Source: Deinococcus sp. KSM4-11
Lineage (GTDB): Bacteria; Deinococcota; Deinococci; Deinococcales; Deinococcaceae
DNA: 64,000 nt
Direction: 5' to 3'
Assembly (NCBI RefSeq): GCF_004801415.1
Contig: NZ_SSNX01000004.1
Span: 305,490-369,489 of the forward strand
Made by a program: the position numbers and the translations under genes. Every line of letters starts with the position of its first letter. Positions within the stretch are counted from its first letter, which is position 1. This document shows positions 53,363 through 62,411 of this stretch, one piece after another. Under the pieces are notes generated by a model that saw only the letters and a list, made by a program, of their open reading frames with translations, did not search any database and was not told where the DNA came from.

Positions 53363-54364
53363 CTAGGCGGTGATCTGCTCCGCGAGCCACCAGCCGCTCA
53401 GCAGGGCGGCCTCGACGCGCGGGCCGTGCGCGTCGGGCGTGAAGCTGTCGCCGCACAGCCCCAGGGCCAGCGTCGCATCCCACACGCCGGCGCCGGGGGC
53501 GCGGTGTGTGGGCGTGGCGTAGCGCCAGCGGTGCGCGAAGGCGGTGTGGCTGTCCGGGAGGTCGCCCAGAACGCGGCGGGCCGCCTCCAGCAGTTCCGGC
53601 AGGACGTCGTCCGGCGTGCGTTCTAGGTTCGCCCGTGACCACTCGGGCGTGGCCTGCAGCACCAGCGCGGGCGGGTGCCCGGCGGGGCGCTTGGTGTGCT
53701 CGCGGGCGATCCATTCCAGCACCGGGTGACCGCGCAGTTCCAGGGCAGGCCAGCGGGCTTCGATATCGTTCCGGAGCACGATCCCAGCCGCCCAGGCCGG
53801 CGCGTACTCCACGTCCGGCACGTGGATGTCCAGCCCGGTCAGCAGGGGCCCGAGTTGCGGGGCAGGGACGTTCAGGATGACTGTAGGCGCGCGGGCGACC
53901 ACACCCGAGGCGTCGGATACTTCCCACAGGCTGCCCTGCCGTTCCAGGCGCGTGATCGTCACCCCCGTCTGGATTTCCAGGCCGTGTGCAAGTTCCTTCC
54001 CGAGAGCGCTCATGCCCTCCCAGGGGACGTACCGGGGATGGCCGTCCGTCGGCTCCGATACCGTGCCGTGCTCCCAGAGCGCGAACCCACGTGCCCACTC
54101 GCGCAGCCAGGGGTCATTCAGACCAGCCTGGACGAGCTGCTGCGTGCGGTCGTGCCGGGCGGTGAAGAACCGCGCCCCGTGATCCAGTCGCGCGCCCGTG
54201 CCATCCGAGAGGCTGACGCGGCGCGTCGCCGCCCGGCCGGAGACTCCCCTGGACTTGTCCAGCACGCGCACACGCCGCCCGCTGGCCCTCAGGTCACGGG
54301 CGGCAGCCAGTCCAGCGAGTCCGGCCCCGACGATCAGAACGTCCAGCGCCGCTTCAGCAGTCAT
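53363..54364 (-). CDS. FAD-dependent oxidoreductase (renalase/amine-oxidase-like)
   Basis: 333 residues. DVLIVGAGLAGLAAARDLRASG and VLDKSRGVSGRAATRR form the dinucleotide-binding start with the second FAD motif; LGLCGDSFTPDAHGPRVEAALLSG is the C-terminal FAD contact. This is the layout of renalase-like NAD(P)-binding proteins, which oxidise reduced or isomeric dinucleotides; the bacterial substrate may be dihydro-NAD(P). It is preceded by an overlapping 31-codon frame and followed by the CitE-like gene. Confidence 0.85.
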   Translation of the reverse strand: MTAEAALDVLIVGAGLAGLAAARDLRASGRRVRVLDKSRGVSGRAATRRVSLSDGTGARLDHGARFFTARHDRTQQLVQAGLNDPWLREWARGFALWEHGTVSEPTDGHPRYVPWEGMSALGKELAHGLEIQTGVTITRLERQGSLWEVSDASGVVARAPTVILNVPAPQLGPLLTGLDIHVPDVEYAPAWAAGIVLRNDIEARWPALELRGHPVLEWIAREHTKRPAGHPPALVLQATPEWSRANLERTPDDVLPELLEAARRVLGDLPDSHTAFAHRWRYATPTHRAPGAGVWDATLALGLCGDSFTPDAHGPRVEAALLSGWWLAEQITA

Positions 54365-54449
54365 GGTTGGCCGGACGGGCGGGTCTGGCGGCGCTCGACA
54401 CGAGCAGGAACGGAAGCAGGGCCAGCAGGAACGTCAGGGCACGCGGCAT
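54354..54449 (-). CDS. Possible 31-residue secreted peptide
   Basis: ATG 54449 to TGA 54354, overlapping the oxidoreductase start by 11 bp. The peptide begins MPRALTFLLALLPFLLVSSAA, a good signal peptide, and ends ARPANHDC. It could be a true small protein, or a frame that drives translation of the oxidoreductase by coupling. No ribosome binding site is evident. Confidence 0.35.
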   Translation of the reverse strand: MPRALTFLLALLPFLLVSSAARPARPANHDC

Positions 54450-54476
54450 GGGCGCAGTATCCGGCGAACCGGGCGC

Positions 54477-55169
54477 TCAGTTGGTGCGCTGGAGTAAGGT
54501 CACCATGCCCGTGTACCCCCGCTGCCGGGCGTGTTCCAGGGCGGTCACGCCATCACGGTCAGCCAGGCGCGGGTCGGCGCCATGTGCGAGGAGTTCCCGC
54601 ACGATCTCCGTGTGTGTGTGGCCACCGTCTCCGAGAATTACGGCTTCCAGCAGCGCCGTCCAGCCCAGGTTGTTCACGTGATTGACGTCGATCTGCGTGG
54701 TGTTCAGGAGTTCTCGCACGTACGCAAGGTGGCCGCGATCGGCGGCGGGGATCAGGGCGGTGCCTCCGAACCGGTTGGTGCGCGTCAGATCCGGGTGTGA
54801 CCGGAGAACCTCGCGCAGCATGGCGACGCTGCCCGTCTCGCCGGTCACGAGCAACGCGTTGTTGCGCTGCGTGTCCTGCCGGTCCGGATCGGCTCCGGCC
54901 GCGATCAGGGCGTGGGCGGCCGCCACGTGATCCCCCAGCGCGGCCCAGGTCAGCGCCGTGCGGCCGGTGGCGTCGGCTGCGTTTACGTCCGCGCCGGCCC
55001 GTAACAGCGCCGTGACCTGCGCGGCTCGGCCGGTTCGGGCGGCCTCCAGCAACCGGGTGCTCAGGGTGGTCTGGGTCGTCATGATCGCTCCGGCTGCGCC
55101 GCCAGCGGTCGCAGGCGCAGGCACAGCGAGGATCGCCATCAGTCCCAGCAGCAGGCTCGGGCGCAGCAT
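54477..55169 (-). CDS. Secreted ankyrin-repeat protein
   Basis: About 230 residues from ATG 55169. Signal peptide (LLLGLMAILAVPAPATAGG), then five to six ankyrin repeats: GADVNAADATGRTALTWAA, GADPDRQDTQRNNALL, GGTALIPAADRGHLAYVRELL, VNHVNNLGWTALLEAVI, GADPRLADRDGVTALEHA. Secreted bacterial ankyrin proteins are often bound to periplasmic catalases or other partners; none is nearby. Divergent from the GH32 gene. Confidence 0.85.
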   Translation of the reverse strand: MLRPSLLLGLMAILAVPAPATAGGAAGAIMTTQTTLSTRLLEAARTGRAAQVTALLRAGADVNAADATGRTALTWAALGDHVAAAHALIAAGADPDRQDTQRNNALLVTGETGSVAMLREVLRSHPDLTRTNRFGGTALIPAADRGHLAYVRELLNTTQIDVNHVNNLGWTALLEAVILGDGGHTHTEIVRELLAHGADPRLADRDGVTALEHARQRGYTGMVTLLQRTN

Positions 55170-55236
55170 GTGGTTATCATGCACGGCTCGGCGCCCACCT
55201 GGGCTGCACGGGTCGGAGACCGGGCATCATGGAGGC

Positions 55237-56667
55237 GTGAGCGCCCTCCGACCCCGGATTCACTTCACTGCCCGTCAGCACTGGCTCAACGACCCGAACG
55301 GTCTGGTGTACGCGGGTGGCCGGTATCACCTGTATTACCAGTTCAATCCCCGCGCGAACGACCACGGGTATATGAGCTGGGGCCACGCGACCAGCCCGGA
55401 TCTGTTGACCTGGACGGAGCACGACGTGGCCCTGCCGTGGCGGGAAGGGCACGACGTGTATTCCGGGAGCGCGGTCGTGGACTGGCAGGGCACCAGCGGC
55501 CTGGGCCAGCCGGGCGATCCGCACCCGCCCGTGGTCGCCATGTACACGGGGGCCGGGGATCATCACCAGGCGCAGTACCTCGCGGTCAGCCGCGATGGGG
55601 GGACGACCTGGGCCTTCGCCACCCCCGAGCCTGTGCTGGACGAGGGCAAGCAGGATTTCCGCGATCCGAAGACCTTCTGGCATGCGCCGAGCGCGCAGTG
55701 GATCAGCGTGGTCGTGCACCCTGTCGAGCGGCAGATCGGCGTCTACGGATCGCCAGACCTGCACGGGTGGCAGACGCTCAGCACCTTCGGCCCGGCGGGC
55801 GGCGTGGACGGCATCTGGGAGGTGCCGGATCTGTTTCCACTCATGGATCAGACCGGGCGCGAGCGCTGGGTGATGAAGGTGGACGTGTTCGCGGGCGCCC
55901 CGCAGGGCGGCACGGGCGCGCAGTACTGGGTGGGCGACTTCGACGGCCGGGCGTTCACGCCCACCCAGCAGGCCCGCTGGGCGGACTGGGGCAAGGACTT
56001 CTACGCGGCGGTTACGTACAGCGACCTGCCGCAGTCGGGGCGATGCGTGTGGCTCGCGTGGATGAACTCCTGGGACTACGCCACCCAGCTGCCCACCCAC
56101 CCGTGGCGCGGCGCGATGACCCTCCCGCGCGACCTGGGGCTGGTGCCGGACGGGTCGGGCTGGGCGCTCACGCAGACGCCCGTGCAGGAACTGGACGCCC
56201 TGCGTGGCGAGTCCACCGCCCTTCACGGCCACGGGCAGGAGGTCGAGGTCACGCCCGGCCAGCCCCTCGACCTGACCCTGAGCGTGCCCTTCGGCTCCAG
56301 CCTCACACTGACCTTCACCTCTGCACAGGGCATGGAGGCCCGTCTGGGCGTGGACGGCGGGCAGCTCACCCTGACCCGGCCCGGCCCGGCCGGTGTGGCC
56401 GGGTTCGCGGGCACGCACACGGTGCCGCTGCCCACGCACTCCAGCGACCTCGATCTGCGCGTCATCCTCGACGCCTGCTCCATCGAGGTGTTTGCGTACG
56501 GCGGGCAGATCAGCGTGACCGATCTGCTCCTGCCGGGCAGCCCCATCCATCGGCTCACGCTGGACGGTGCTGTCACGGGCGAGGTGTGGACGCTGCGGCC
56601 TGTCATGCCGGACTGGAATGATTCCGCCGCCGGTGAGTCCGCCGAGGATCAGACCGTCGGCAGGTAG
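55237..56667 (+). CDS. Glycoside hydrolase family 32 (sucrose/fructan hydrolase)
   Basis: 476 residues. WLNDPNGLVYAGG (nucleophile Asp), FRDPKTFW (transition-state Asp) and WEVPDLFPL (acid/base Glu) are the three GH32 catalytic motifs in order. The C-terminal beta-sandwich includes LDACSIEVFAYGGQ. No signal peptide, so it is intracellular: sucrose-6-phosphate hydrolase, invertase or levanase. GTG 55237 is the best start, with GGAGG only 1 nt away, so initiation is uncertain. No sugar transporter adjoins. It overlaps the DinB-family gene by 19 bp, tail to tail. Confidence 0.92.
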   Translation: MSALRPRIHFTARQHWLNDPNGLVYAGGRYHLYYQFNPRANDHGYMSWGHATSPDLLTWTEHDVALPWREGHDVYSGSAVVDWQGTSGLGQPGDPHPPVVAMYTGAGDHHQAQYLAVSRDGGTTWAFATPEPVLDEGKQDFRDPKTFWHAPSAQWISVVVHPVERQIGVYGSPDLHGWQTLSTFGPAGGVDGIWEVPDLFPLMDQTGRERWVMKVDVFAGAPQGGTGAQYWVGDFDGRAFTPTQQARWADWGKDFYAAVTYSDLPQSGRCVWLAWMNSWDYATQLPTHPWRGAMTLPRDLGLVPDGSGWALTQTPVQELDALRGESTALHGHGQEVEVTPGQPLDLTLSVPFGSSLTLTFTSAQGMEARLGVDGGQLTLTRPGPAGVAGFAGTHTVPLPTHSSDLDLRVILDACSIEVFAYGGQISVTDLLLPGSPIHRLTLDGAVTGEVWTLRPVMPDWNDSAAGESAEDQTVGR

Positions 56668-57167
56668 TTCAGCAGATCCAGGAACGGTGGAGTCACGCCC
56701 TGCTGCCGCAGCAGCACGCTGATCTGCGCGGTATGCCTCATCTCGTGCACCATGACGTGCCACAGCAGCCCGTGCACCGTGAAGCGCTCCTCGCCCCTGG
56801 AGCCGGGCACAGTGACCAGCCGCGCTTCCTCCTCCGGGGTCAGGGTGACGAGGTAGTCCAGGGTGCTCGCCTCGACCTGCCGCCAGTAGTCCAGCAGGGT
56901 GGCCAGCGGGAAGGCCGCGTAGTGTGGGCCGTCCTTCGCATCCACCAGGGCGGGCACGTTCTCCCACACGGGCGTGTCCCGGAGGATGTCCTCGTGCAGC
57001 CAGGAATCCTCGACCATGGGAATGTGCAGCACCAGATCCTTGATGCTGTGAAAGCGCTGGCCCGGCAGCACTGGCCGGGCCAGCACCTCGTCGGGCGTCG
57101 CTTCCAGCGTGGCCCACAGGTCACGGCGGGCGCGACGCAAATAGTCGTAGGTATCCTGAGCCTTCAA
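56649..57167 (-). CDS. DinB-family protein
   Basis: 172 residues, predicted four-helix bundle. HSIKDLVLHIPMVEDSWLHEDIL and LLWHVMVHEMRHTAQISVLLRQQG carry the three His that bind metal in DinB/YfiT-like proteins. These are metal-dependent thiol transferases or hydrolases; they are much expanded in Deinococcus and some members respond to damage. The start is likely TTG 57167 with AGGG 5 nt upstream, since the first conserved helix follows immediately; the frame stays open 31 codons further. Confidence 0.82.
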   Translation of the reverse strand: MKAQDTYDYLRRARRDLWATLEATPDEVLARPVLPGQRFHSIKDLVLHIPMVEDSWLHEDILRDTPVWENVPALVDAKDGPHYAAFPLATLLDYWRQVEASTLDYLVTLTPEEEARLVTVPGSRGEERFTVHGLLWHVMVHEMRHTAQISVLLRQQGVTPPFLDLLNYLPTV

Positions 57168-57201
57168 GGTTGCCCTGCATGCGGCTGGTGTGGGGGGACG
57201 T

Positions 57202-58068
57202 TCACGGCAGCACCAGGCGAGGTTCCGGGGCCGGCCCGCTGGAGCGGCGCTGCACGTCACGCAACACCTGTTCCGGGTCGGCGTGAATGCCGTGTCGACG
57301 GAACGACGTCACGAGGCTCTGCACGTCACGGGCGAGCAGGTCACGAAAGTTCGGGTTCTGCCGGGTCACGAGTTGTGGGACGTCGATGATGCTCACTGTG
57401 TTCTCCCACCACAGCAGGTTGTAGGTGCTGTAGTCGCCGTGCACGTACCCGAGTTTCAGCAGCTGGCTCAGGCCGGTAATGCTCTGCTCCCAGGCGCTGG
57501 CGGCCTGCTGCGGGGTGAGGGCGGCGTCGCTCAGCCGGGGGGCGACCTCGTCCTCGGTGCCGATCAGGCGCATCAGGACGGCGGGAACGGTCTCGGCGTA
57601 GTCGTCGGGGCGGGGGCCGGCCAGCGGTTCGGGGACGTTCAGGCCCGCGCGCCACAGCTCCCACAGGTGCGCGTACTCGGCCATGACCCAGCCCTGCTGG
57701 AGCATCTGCAGGCCGGTGCGGCTGCGGGCCTGCATGGCGCGTTTGGCGCGCTGGTCGAGGATGACCTCTCCTTCGCGGTACACCGCGTCGTTCTTGAAAC
57801 TGCGGGCGTCCAGGTCGCGGTAGATCTTGAGCAGGGCGGTGCCGTGCGGACTCCGGGCGACGTAGGCGGTGGCTTCCTTGCCGCTCTTGAGTTCCGCGAC
57901 GACCTCGCTGATCAGGCCCCGGCCGACGAGGCGGCGGACGATCTCGTCGGCGATGTCTTCCTCGTTCGGCGCGCCGAGGTCGTCGATCCTGCGGCGGCCC
58001 TGGGGGCGGTCGCGTTTGCGGCGAATACGTTGCTCGCCCAGCTCGTCATCGAGCCAGCGCGCACTCAT
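57202..58068 (-). CDS. RIO1-type atypical serine protein kinase
   Basis: 288 residues. SGKEATAYVAR is the RIO flexible P-loop, LLKIYRD has the ATP-binding Lys, VHGDYSTYNLLWW the catalytic loop (usually HGDLSEYN) and IIDVPQLV the metal-binding Asp (usually DFPQ). All key residues are present. In Archaea and eukaryotes RIO kinases act in small ribosomal subunit maturation; the bacterial role is unclear. A 41-residue frame with a strong ribosome binding site precedes it by 15 bp. Confidence 0.88.
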   Translation of the reverse strand: MSARWLDDELGEQRIRRKRDRPQGRRRIDDLGAPNEEDIADEIVRRLVGRGLISEVVAELKSGKEATAYVARSPHGTALLKIYRDLDARSFKNDAVYREGEVILDQRAKRAMQARSRTGLQMLQQGWVMAEYAHLWELWRAGLNVPEPLAGPRPDDYAETVPAVLMRLIGTEDEVAPRLSDAALTPQQAASAWEQSITGLSQLLKLGYVHGDYSTYNLLWWENTVSIIDVPQLVTRQNPNFRDLLARDVQSLVTSFRRHGIHADPEQVLRDVQRRSSGPAPEPRLVLP

Positions 58069-58083
58069 GGGCGCCCCGGTCGT

Positions 58084-58209
58084 TCAGGGCGTGGTGGTGT
58101 TCCGGAAGGCCGGCGCGGCCTGTGAACTTGAATCGGCAAAATCACTCCAGTGTGTGGGGAGAGAACCTCGGGTCGTGGTCGTCCGGGGGTTGCGTTCGAA
58201 GTTGGTCAT
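58084..58209 (-). CDS. 41-residue hypothetical protein upstream of the RIO kinase
   Basis: ATG 58209 with AAAGGAGGT 7 nt upstream, one of the best ribosome binding sites in the window. The peptide starts MTNFERNPRTTTTRGSLPTH and is rich in Thr and Ser, with no hydrophobic segment. A -10-like TACGCT lies about 35 nt before the ATG. It is probably the first gene of an operon with the kinase and may be a substrate or a coupling frame; no homologue is known to me. Confidence 0.5.
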   Translation of the reverse strand: MTNFERNPRTTTTRGSLPTHWSDFADSSSQAAPAFRNTTTP

Positions 58210-58435
58210 AGGCGGCACCTCCTTTTCGGTGATGGAGCCAGCGTAGCAGGCGGACAAGGATCTGACGACCTAGGCCATCACGCTTACCAGCGTTCCTGAG
58301 GGGAAGCCGGAGGCCATCGTCACGCGTTCACCGGGGTGTTCCTGTTTGTTACCACCTGTTACTCCGTGTATGTGGGGAATATGAAATTATCGGGCATCCC
58401 TGAACACGTCACGTCTTGATCTAAAGTCATTTCCA

Positions 58436-59707
58436 ATGCCCTGGGGGCCGAACCACATGCAGACCAGCCTCAACTCCGGTATTCTCCCTGGCCCCCTCAC
58501 CATCGGCCTGCACAAGGACGTCTGTGCCGTCCGCTGGCAGGGCCAGCCGGTGGCCCTCTCCCACAAATGGGTCGTGTTCTACAGCCTCCTCGCCGTCCAC
58601 AGCGACCGTCACGTCAGTACCGACGAGATCTGCGACCACCACCCCTGGAGCCGCCTGAGCCCCCACATCGCCGGGCGCGACATGTGGCGCTTCACGAACA
58701 CCCAGGAGGAACGCTTCTTCGGCCGCCGAATCACCCACAGCCCCGCCCGACAGGCCAGCAAACTCTTCACCCTCAACCTCGACCCGCACCGGCAACTGCA
58801 CTTCGACCCCAGCCGGCCGGTCATCGCCGACCACCTGCGCATCCTGCGTGCCCAGCGCAACGCCATCAGCATGGAACTCAGCGAATGCACCCTGCTGCTG
58901 TACGCCGGCCTGGTCGACCAGGCCCAGAGCCGCCTGCTGGAACTGCGCGCCCGCACGCTCGACATCAATGAGCGGGCCCACACCGAAACGCTGATCACAA
59001 TGTGCCTCGACGAACAGCAGGGCCGGGACGGCACGGTCGTCCAGGTGCCCACCCTGCACGGCCTGCTGCAACAGCCCGGCCTGAACCGACTGAACCGCGC
59101 CCGCATCCTCATCCGCCTGGCCCGCCACTCGACCCTCAGCAGCGACTACGCCGCGGCCAAACCCCACTTCGACGACCTGCGCAACCTGCTCGTCCCCGAG
59201 GACGGCGTGGAATTCTGCCAGTACCACATCAATTACGGGCTGTTCCTGCGCCGCACCGGAAAACTCGAACAGGCCATCCACCACCAGCGCGTCGCCCACG
59301 AAGCCGCGCAGACGGCACAGTGGTGGTACGGCGTGTACGCCGCCCGCAGCAACCTCGCGCTGATGTACCTGAACATTGCCGACGGCAGCCCCCCCATGTC
59401 CCGCCGCGCCAACCTGGAACGCGCCCTCGACTGGGCCATGCGCGCCAGCACCACCGCCACCCTCACCCGCCAGCCCGTGTCCCAGGCGGTCTCGGCCGTG
59501 CTGGTCCTCCGCGCCTTCCGCCTGCTCGGCCACTACGACCAGGCCCGGCACTGGTTGACGGTCGCGCAGCAATACCCCAACCTGCCGGATCAGGCCAGTC
59601 ACCTGGCCGTGACCTTCGACGAGCTGGCCCTCATCGAGGACGGCTGCGGCAACCACTTCCTGGCCGACGTCGCCCGCGAACAGGCCGCCACCCTGCGCCG
59701 CCACTGA
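58436..59707 (+). CDS. Putative transcriptional regulator: winged-helix-like N-terminus with TPR array
   Basis: 423 residues. The first ~110 resemble an OmpR/SARP-type winged helix (LTIGLHKDVCAVRWQGQPVA then LSHKWVVFYSLLAVHSD), with a conserved DMWRF segment. From ~130 on, helical pairs such as SECTLLLYAGLVDQAQSRLLEL, YGLFLRRTGKLEQAIHHQRVA and FRLLGHYDQARHWL form degenerate TPRs. This layout is seen in TPR-containing regulators found in Deinococcus. ATG 58436 has TAAAGT 8 nt upstream. It lies just before the Pmp-like gene and may control it. Confidence 0.6.
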   Translation: MPWGPNHMQTSLNSGILPGPLTIGLHKDVCAVRWQGQPVALSHKWVVFYSLLAVHSDRHVSTDEICDHHPWSRLSPHIAGRDMWRFTNTQEERFFGRRITHSPARQASKLFTLNLDPHRQLHFDPSRPVIADHLRILRAQRNAISMELSECTLLLYAGLVDQAQSRLLELRARTLDINERAHTETLITMCLDEQQGRDGTVVQVPTLHGLLQQPGLNRLNRARILIRLARHSTLSSDYAAAKPHFDDLRNLLVPEDGVEFCQYHINYGLFLRRTGKLEQAIHHQRVAHEAAQTAQWWYGVYAARSNLALMYLNIADGSPPMSRRANLERALDWAMRASTTATLTRQPVSQAVSAVLVLRAFRLLGHYDQARHWLTVAQQYPNLPDQASHLAVTFDELALIEDGCGNHFLADVAREQAATLRRH

Positions 59708-59833
59708 CCCCCTGACCGGGTCACACAGTGGTCACGAACCGGTCACTGTGCCCTGACGACCATGCCCTCACCTCCGGATGCGGGCGGGCCTCACTCCCTC
59801 CGCCCGCCTGTTCTGGGGGCCTGGAGGGACACC

Positions 59834-61750
59834 ATGAACGCACGCACCGCCCCCGACCGCACCACAACTCCGCTGGCCCTGCTCACGCTCACCCTGGTGC
59901 TCGCCTCGTGTGGAGGCGGCAGCACGCCACCCGGCACCCCAGTCACCACGCTGGCCGACAGCGGCGCCGGGAGCCTGCGCGAAGCCATTGCTGCGGCTGC
60001 TCCCGGCGCCACCCTGCGCCTCACGCAAGCCGGCACCCTGACCCTGGACAGTCCCCTGGTCGCCGACAAGAACGTGACCATCATCGCTACGGGCGTCACC
60101 ATCGACGCCGCCGGCAAGGGCCGCGCACTGGAGGTCACCCAGGACGCCGCCGTGACCGTCAGGGGCGGCACGTTGAAAGGGGGCGTGGGCGCGGTGCTCC
60201 CAGCCAGCCTGAACGCCGCCAGCGTGGGCGAACGCTTCATGCCAGCCCAGATGCATGTCCGCCACACCGACCGCGCCACTCGCATCAGTGCGCAGGCGGC
60301 CACGCCCACCGTCGGCGGCGTGCTGATCAACCACGGTGTCCTCACCCTGGATGGCGTGACCGTCACGGGCGGCAAGGCGAACCTCGGCGGCGGGATCTAC
60401 AACGACGCCGGAGCCACCCTGACCCTGAAGGGCACCACCAACGTCACGGGAAACACGGCCGACCTGATCGACCCGAACGACGACACTATCAGCCAGGGCC
60501 TCGGCGGCGGGATCTTCACCAAGGGCACGATGACCATGGCGGGCGGGAACGTCAGCGGCAACAGCGCCACCTACTCCGGCGGCGGTATTCGGGGCGGCGT
60601 GGGCAGCAGCATCACGATCAGTGGCGGCAGAGTCGATGGTAACACCTGCACCCTCCCGTTCACCGGCACGACCAGCGCCGACGCCAGCGGCTGTGGGGGC
60701 GGCGGCATCTTCACCACGGGTGACCTGGGAATCACGGGCGGCAGCGTGTCGAACAACACCGCCTCGTACTACGGAGGGGGTGTGGCCATTGCAGGCACCT
60801 GCACCGATGCCGAGTGCGCCACCGTCTATTTTCCGACATTCATCCTGTCCGGCGGCAGCGTGGAAGGGAACACCACCACGGGCACCGCAGACAATGGCGG
60901 CGGTGGTCTGTGGCTGTACGCCAAGTCCACCATCAGCGGCGGCACGATCTACGGCAACAGCAGCATGTACGGCGGCGGCATCGATACGTGGCACGACCTG
61001 AACCTGACCGGCGGCGTCATCGAGGACAACACGGCCACCGTGAATGGGGGGGGCTTGATCCTGCTCAGCGACGGGGCCAATCACATTGGCGGCACGGCGC
61101 GGATCAGTGGGAACACGGCCACGAATGCCGGGGGCGGCGTATACGTCACCGGCGCGAGCCGCCTGACCATGGACGGCGGCAGCATCAACGGAAATAAAGT
61201 GACTGGCACCACGGATGGCGGCGGGGGCGTCCGGGTGTCTGGAAGTTCGGCCTTTACGCTGGCCGGCGGAAAGATCAGCGGAAATACGGCTGTGAAGACC
61301 GGCGGGGGCGTCACCCTGGGCGGCCAGATGGTCATGACTGGCGGAAGCATCACTGGGAACACCGTGACCAACCGCACCAGCGGTCAGGATCTGGGCGGCG
61401 GTGGCGGCGGCGTGCGTATGTATGCGGGCAGCAGCCTGACGGCCAGTGGCGGCACGATCAGCAACAACACCGCGTGGTATGGGGGCGGCGTGGAGACCGG
61501 CGGCGCTTTCCAGACTTCCCCTGCTGCCACCTTCGTCCTGTCAGGTGGAACCGTCAGCAGCAACCATGCGGACGGCAACGTGGGCGGCGGCTTCTTCAAC
61601 GGCGGAGTCCTGACGGTGCAGACCGGCAGCGTGACCGGCAACTCGGCCAGTGCGGGTGGGGGCGTGTTCAACATCAAGGGCGCCACCTACGCCCAGACCG
61701 GCGGCACCGTAACGGGCAACACGCCGGACGACGTGGTCAACGGGCAGTGA
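59834..61750 (+). CDS. Large right-handed beta-helix lipoprotein (Pmp-like)
   Basis: 638 residues. Signal peptide with lipobox LASC (Cys at about 27), so it is lipid-anchored and exposed. LADSGAGSLREAIAAA opens the repeat region, as in polymorphic outer-membrane-type proteins. About a dozen repeats follow, each with a GGG(I/V/L) turn and then SGG.(V/I).GNTA, typical of stacked beta-helix coils (e.g. GGSVEGNTT, GGSINGNKV, GGSITGNTV). No autotransporter beta barrel is present. GGAGGG lies 5 nt before ATG 59834. Likely a surface adhesin or S-layer-associated protein; it may be co-transcribed with the next lipoprotein. Confidence 0.8.
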   Translation: MNARTAPDRTTTPLALLTLTLVLASCGGGSTPPGTPVTTLADSGAGSLREAIAAAAPGATLRLTQAGTLTLDSPLVADKNVTIIATGVTIDAAGKGRALEVTQDAAVTVRGGTLKGGVGAVLPASLNAASVGERFMPAQMHVRHTDRATRISAQAATPTVGGVLINHGVLTLDGVTVTGGKANLGGGIYNDAGATLTLKGTTNVTGNTADLIDPNDDTISQGLGGGIFTKGTMTMAGGNVSGNSATYSGGGIRGGVGSSITISGGRVDGNTCTLPFTGTTSADASGCGGGGIFTTGDLGITGGSVSNNTASYYGGGVAIAGTCTDAECATVYFPTFILSGGSVEGNTTTGTADNGGGGLWLYAKSTISGGTIYGNSSMYGGGIDTWHDLNLTGGVIEDNTATVNGGGLILLSDGANHIGGTARISGNTATNAGGGVYVTGASRLTMDGGSINGNKVTGTTDGGGGVRVSGSSAFTLAGGKISGNTAVKTGGGVTLGGQMVMTGGSITGNTVTNRTSGQDLGGGGGGVRMYAGSSLTASGGTISNNTAWYGGGVETGGAFQTSPAATFVLSGGTVSSNHADGNVGGGFFNGGVLTVQTGSVTGNSASAGGGVFNIKGATYAQTGGTVTGNTPDDVVNGQ

Positions 61751-61819
61751 ACCTCACGTGGGGCGGTGCTCTTGGGGAGCTTCGTTCCGCCGCATGCTTC
61801 TCAAGATAGGAGGAATGAG

Positions 61820-62359
61820 ATGAAGGGAACGATCATTCGGATGGGTGCGGCTGTGGCGGTCATGGTCGCGCTGGGGGCGTGTGGGCAACTGGCGCGGCTC
61901 AGCCCACCGCAGTCCATGGACGACATGACCCTGCCGCTGCATGACAGCGCCGGCTCTTCGGGGAAGGTGTTGTACCAGGATGTCGTGGCGGCCCACACGG
62001 CGGGTAGGCCGGAATTGCCCGTGGGCTACCGTGTGTCCGGGGACGTGACCTACCACCGGGCCGGTGGAACCCTTGAGAAGGTGAACGTGTACGCACGCAC
62101 TAGCCTGGAGAACCTGCCGGGAAGCTGCATGCGCGAGCAACCGGGCATGGTGACGTGCGACGTGGGAAGCGAAGCCGGGCAGAGGGTGGGCAGCATGACC
62201 CTGAGGCCGGACGTAGGGGTACCGTTCTCGCTCAGCGGGTCGGCGATCACGGCGGCCGTCAAGGAGGGCACCGTGTACTACGGCATTGAGGTGATGCAGG
62301 GGCAGGCGCGGAGTGGGGAATCACTGAAAATCACGAACACGCTGCTGCACACGAAGTGA
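61820..62359 (+). CDS. Putative lipoprotein, 179 residues
   Basis: Signal peptide with lipobox ALGAC (Cys at about 20), followed by a domain with RPELPVGYRVSGDVTYHRAGG and VYARTSLENLPGSC; two further Cys (GSCMREQPGMVTCD) may form a disulfide. No family recognised. GGAGGA lies 6 nt before ATG 61820. It follows the beta-helix gene by 69 bp on the same strand and ends at a strong terminator, consistent with a two-gene surface operon. Confidence 0.7.
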   Translation: MKGTIIRMGAAVAVMVALGACGQLARLSPPQSMDDMTLPLHDSAGSSGKVLYQDVVAAHTAGRPELPVGYRVSGDVTYHRAGGTLEKVNVYARTSLENLPGSCMREQPGMVTCDVGSEAGQRVGSMTLRPDVGVPFSLSGSAITAAVKEGTVYYGIEVMQGQARSGESLKITNTLLHTK

Positions 62360-62366
62360 AGGGCGC

Positions 62367-62394
62367 GGGGCGAACACGAGGAAGTGTTCGCCCC
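62367..62394. terminator. Bidirectional terminator after the lipoprotein genes
   Basis: GGGGCGAACAC pairs perfectly with GTGTTCGCCCC (11 bp, 6-nt loop). It serves the plus-strand lipoprotein operon and the convergent binding-protein gene. Confidence 0.75.
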
Positions 62395-62411
62395 GTCGCT
62401 CACCCGTGGGC

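Noticed and set aside
57202..59707. RIO kinase and TPR regulator as one signalling operon
   Set aside because: They are on opposite strands and divergent, with separate promoters; no shared motif was seen in the intergenic region.
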